A stretch of 7,884 nucleotides of DNA from an uncultured Pseudomonadota bacterium (GTDB lineage Bacteria; SAR324; NAC60-12): the NCBI GenBank assembly GCA_913056375.1, contig CAJXNF010000116.1, positions 1-7,884 of the forward strand, in the 5' to 3' direction. The notes beneath the pieces were generated by a model. It worked only from the letters and a program-made list of their open reading frames with translations, had not been told where the DNA came from and did not search any database. The translations under genes and the position numbers were made by a program. Of the stretch, positions 5,966 to 7,884 are shown piece after piece. The stretch's first letter is position 1, and every line of letters starts with the position of its first letter.

Positions 5966-6934
5966 TCAGTTTGGTGTTTGTTCTAATGATGAGTTTGCAG
6001 GAAATTTTAAGAGTTCTGCTAATGTTTCCAGAGTTGGAACAGAGAGATCGTGATGGTGAGCTTTCCTAACCAAATAACCCAGAATATAATCCACTTCATT
6101 AGGTCGATTTCTTCGTCGATCCTCACACATAGAAGAGTAATTCGCACTGGTTTTGTAGGCTACTTGATCAATCAAAGAGAGAATTTCTAAAGGTTCAACT
6201 TCTTGTTGTAATTCTAGTCTCATCACCTCAACCCCCTCATGGACAATTCTCTTCCAAATTTGCTTAGAATTTGGATTGTCAAGCAAGTCTCCGTTTCGAC
6301 ACAACCATAGAGCTGAAAGACTGTTGATGGAACAGTTGACAAGAAGTTTCCCCCAAAGTTGTTTGAGGATGTTGTCAGTGAGTACAACAGGCAGGCCTGT
6401 CGCCTCGAGTCTTTTGAAAAGTATGTTTTTCAATGACTTTGGGGCGGAGTTGTCCAAGGTCCCTAAATAACTGGAGCCTATTCCAGTGATTTTAAGAAAT
6501 GCCGACTCATGCCAGTAAGCTCCATTGCTAGTAGATAGTATCAGAATAGGTTGTTCAGGGAAAAGCTCACGGACTTCTTCAAAGACACCAAGTCCATTTT
6601 GTAAGAGAACTATCGGGATCTGCTTTTTAATCAATGTTTCTTGAAGTGGTAAAAGAGCACTCCTTACAGAGTAGGCTTTTGTAGCAACGAGCAGGGCTTC
6701 TAAAGTGGGTAAAGAGGGATTATCTGATTTCATTGCCGAGGTCCTGCAATTTTCAAAAATTTTATCTTTTTGAATTATACATTCTCGAGAACTGGTATTT
6801 TGGCGCTGCAGGAGTAAAGTATCTATTTTTGCTCGCTGAAGGTAATAAGTCCAAAGCCAACCCATGGCCCCTGCCCCGAGGATTCCCCACTTGGGTAGAT
6901 TTCTTCCGTTTTCTGTCTGAGACGTGGATGCCAT
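5966..6934 (-). CDS. panE: PanE/ApbA-family 2-dehydropantoate 2-reductase
   Basis: This 322-residue protein matches the ketopantoate reductase family, which reduces 2-dehydropantoate to pantoate with NADPH for coenzyme A synthesis. The Rossmann motif GILGAGAMG is at 17-25, VATKAY at 83-88 and LLQNGLG at 110-116 (N113). The catalytic block KLLVNCSIN is at 196-204 (K196, N200). The C-terminal substrate block runs SSMCEDRRRNRPNEVDYI (267-284), with E280 in the usual acid position, followed by SVPTLETL. All catalytic positions appear present. The N-terminus has about 12 extra residues before the Rossmann strand, and the ATG at 6934 is the start that best fits. It is the first gene of the minus-strand operon, divergent from aat. 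The family is broad and some members act on other 2-oxoacids, so the symbol is probable and not proven. Confidence 0.85.
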   Translation of the reverse strand: MASTSQTENGRNLPKWGILGAGAMGWLWTYYLQRAKIDTLLLQRQNTSSRECIIQKDKIFENCRTSAMKSDNPSLPTLEALLVATKAYSVRSALLPLQETLIKKQIPIVLLQNGLGVFEEVRELFPEQPILILSTSNGAYWHESAFLKITGIGSSYLGTLDNSAPKSLKNILFKRLEATGLPVVLTDNILKQLWGKLLVNCSINSLSALWLCRNGDLLDNPNSKQIWKRIVHEGVEVMRLELQQEVEPLEILSLIDQVAYKTSANYSSMCEDRRRNRPNEVDYILGYLVRKAHHHDLSVPTLETLAELLKFPANSSLEQTPN

Positions 6935-6980
6935 TTAAAATGAAATCTGTGCTGTGACGGAAGTCTTTAGCTGACGGCCG
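6935..6980. promoter_or_regulatory. divergent 46-bp intergenic region between panE and aat
   Basis: This is the only space between the two divergent starts, so at least one promoter must lie here or extend into the coding ends. I see TTTAAAAT near 6934-6941 as a possible -10-like stretch, but no paired -35 box on either strand. Confidence 0.3.
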
Positions 6981-7661
6981 ATGCCAATCTACCAACTTCA
7001 TCCGAATATCTTACAATTTCCTTCACCCGATGAGGCAGAACCCAGCGGCTTGTTGGCAGTCGGTGGAGACCTTTCAAGTGATCGGATTCTGATGGCCTAT
7101 CAACAAGGGATTTTCCCTTGGTATGAAGAAGGACAACCTCTACTTTGGTGGAGTCCTGATCCAAGACTTGTTCTGTTCCCTGATAAGATCCACATTACCC
7201 GAAGTTTAGCAAAAGTTCTTCGTAACAGACCCCATCAAGTGCGATATGACACTCACTTTGCAGAGGTGATTGATCAGTGTGCTACCACTCGGGCCCTGGA
7301 AGGAACTTGGATCACGAGGGCAATGAAAAGTGCCTATATTCGTTTGCACGAGCAAGGATTTGCCCATTCCATTGAAGTCTGGGAGGAAGATCAATTGGTG
7401 GGAGGGCTCTATGGGATTTCTCTCGGACATTGTTTTTTCGGTGAGTCCATGTTTAGCAAAAAAAGTAATGCATCAAAAGTGGCCTTGGTTTCATTATCTA
7501 AGTTTGCAATGGAACAAGGATTGCGATTCATAGACTGTCAGGTCACAACGGATCATCTTTTGAGCTTGGGTGCGGAGGAGATGAGGCGCAAAGATTTTTT
7601 GGAAATGCTCCAGCAAGAACTGGATTACCCTACCCTGCGGGGCCGCTGGATCCCCACTTAA
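6981..7661 (+). CDS. aat: leucyl/phenylalanyl-tRNA-protein transferase
   Basis: This 226-residue cytosolic enzyme moves Leu or Phe from aminoacyl-tRNA to proteins with N-terminal Arg or Lys, marking them for ClpS/ClpAP degradation (bacterial N-end rule). Family signatures are complete: GLLAVGGDLSSDRILMAY (23-40), GIFPWYEEGQPLLWWSPDPR (43-62), TWITRAMKSAYIRLHEQG (109-126), AHSIEVW (128-134), GGLYGISLGHCFFGESMFS (141-159), NASKVAL (163-169) and FIDCQVTTDHLLSLGA (183-198). E155 and Q187 match the catalytic Glu and Gln of the E. coli enzyme. The length is typical. The ATG at 6981 places the conserved N-terminus correctly; only a poor ribosome site precedes it. It is probably cotranscribed with the membrane-protein gene 10 bp downstream. 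Confidence 0.96.
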   Translation: MPIYQLHPNILQFPSPDEAEPSGLLAVGGDLSSDRILMAYQQGIFPWYEEGQPLLWWSPDPRLVLFPDKIHITRSLAKVLRNRPHQVRYDTHFAEVIDQCATTRALEGTWITRAMKSAYIRLHEQGFAHSIEVWEEDQLVGGLYGISLGHCFFGESMFSKKSNASKVALVSLSKFAMEQGLRFIDCQVTTDHLLSLGAEEMRRKDFLEMLQQELDYPTLRGRWIPT

Positions 7662-7671
7662 CGGAATCTTC

Positions 7672-7884
7672 ATGGCTAAACAAAAAGCAATGTTTCTGCT
7701 GAAACTTTCCTATCCGGTTGCAATGATGATTCTGGTAATAAGTGGATTCAGCTTAGTGGTCAGTTTCTACATGGGTATGATCACGGGGCAAAGCATGCGC
7801 CAGTTACCGGAAGCTAGCATTGCTTCTCAGGAAACAAATCGTCCAGAAGCCCCTGATCTTAAAAAAGAAGATCTGCGTTTTTTT
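7672..7884 (+). CDS. N-terminal part of a single-pass membrane protein, possibly SPOR-domain
   Basis: The frame is open for 71 codons from ATG at 7672 to the end of the window. It starts 10 bp after aat, with GGAA about 6 bases upstream, the best ribosome site in the window. A short basic N-terminus (MAKQKAMFLLK) precedes one hydrophobic helix at about residues 14-36 (YPVAMMILVISGFSLVVSFY). A Gly-rich MGMITGQS turn and a polar, proline-containing linker follow. The topology is an inner-membrane anchor with a periplasmic C-terminus. The visible end, KKEDLRFF, resembles the DLTFY-type segment that precedes the linker in many proteobacterial SPOR-domain (peptidoglycan-binding) proteins. That resemblance is an inference; the diagnostic domain would lie outside the window. 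Confidence 0.75.
   Translation, partial: MAKQKAMFLLKLSYPVAMMILVISGFSLVVSFYMGMITGQSMRQLPEASIASQETNRPEAPDLKKEDLRFF

Noticed and set aside
6762..7001. 79-codon minus-strand ORF spanning the panE/aat divergent region
   Set aside because: It is out of frame with panE, whose Rossmann motif and catalytic residues fix the true frame, and it also overlaps the aat start.

Overview
This 7,884-base window looks like ordinary chromosome from a Gram-negative, probably proteobacterial organism of moderate to low G+C. The evidence is a clear leucyl/phenylalanyl-tRNA-protein transferase (Aat), an MsrQ/YedZ-type haem membrane protein and a prepilin-like protein. A deltaproteobacterial or SAR324-like lineage is a guess from gene content and protein style; the sequence does not prove it. 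No rRNA, tRNA, CRISPR array, transposase or phage gene is visible.

Left part (plus strand, 1-4129). The window opens inside a TPR-repeat protein gene. Next come a 293-residue acidic cytosolic protein of unknown function, a 199-bp gap holding several inverted repeats, an msrQ gene that must start at TTG and has no msrP beside it, and a roughly 285-bp stretch. That stretch contains a sharply bounded GC-rich island with nested hairpins and a doubtful 106-codon ORF. A prepilin-like, membrane-anchored protein follows.

Middle (minus strand, 6934-4131). A tight three-gene operon reads panE-like reductase, then class II histone-deacetylase-family amidohydrolase, then YlqF/RbgA-type circularly permuted GTPase. 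The first junction is 9 bp; the second is a TGATG stop/start overlap. The operon meets the prepilin gene tail to tail with one base between them. The GTPase has a glycine where the NKxD guanine-specificity motif should have aspartate.

Right part (plus strand, 6981-7884). aat diverges from panE across 46 bp. It is followed after 10 bp by the first 71 codons of a single-pass membrane protein that runs off the window, possibly a SPOR-domain protein.

The genes do not form one pathway. The recognisable roles are ribosome maturation (RbgA), N-end-rule tagging (Aat), pantothenate or related 2-oxoacid reduction (PanE family), deacetylation (HDAC family) and membrane electron transfer (MsrQ). No convincing new multi-gene system is visible. 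The most promising unexplained signals are the two structured intergenic regions flanking msrQ (about 2054-2141 and 2908-3028), the altered G4 motif in the GTPase, and the unassigned 293-residue protein. Strong Shine-Dalgarno sites are absent from most genes here.
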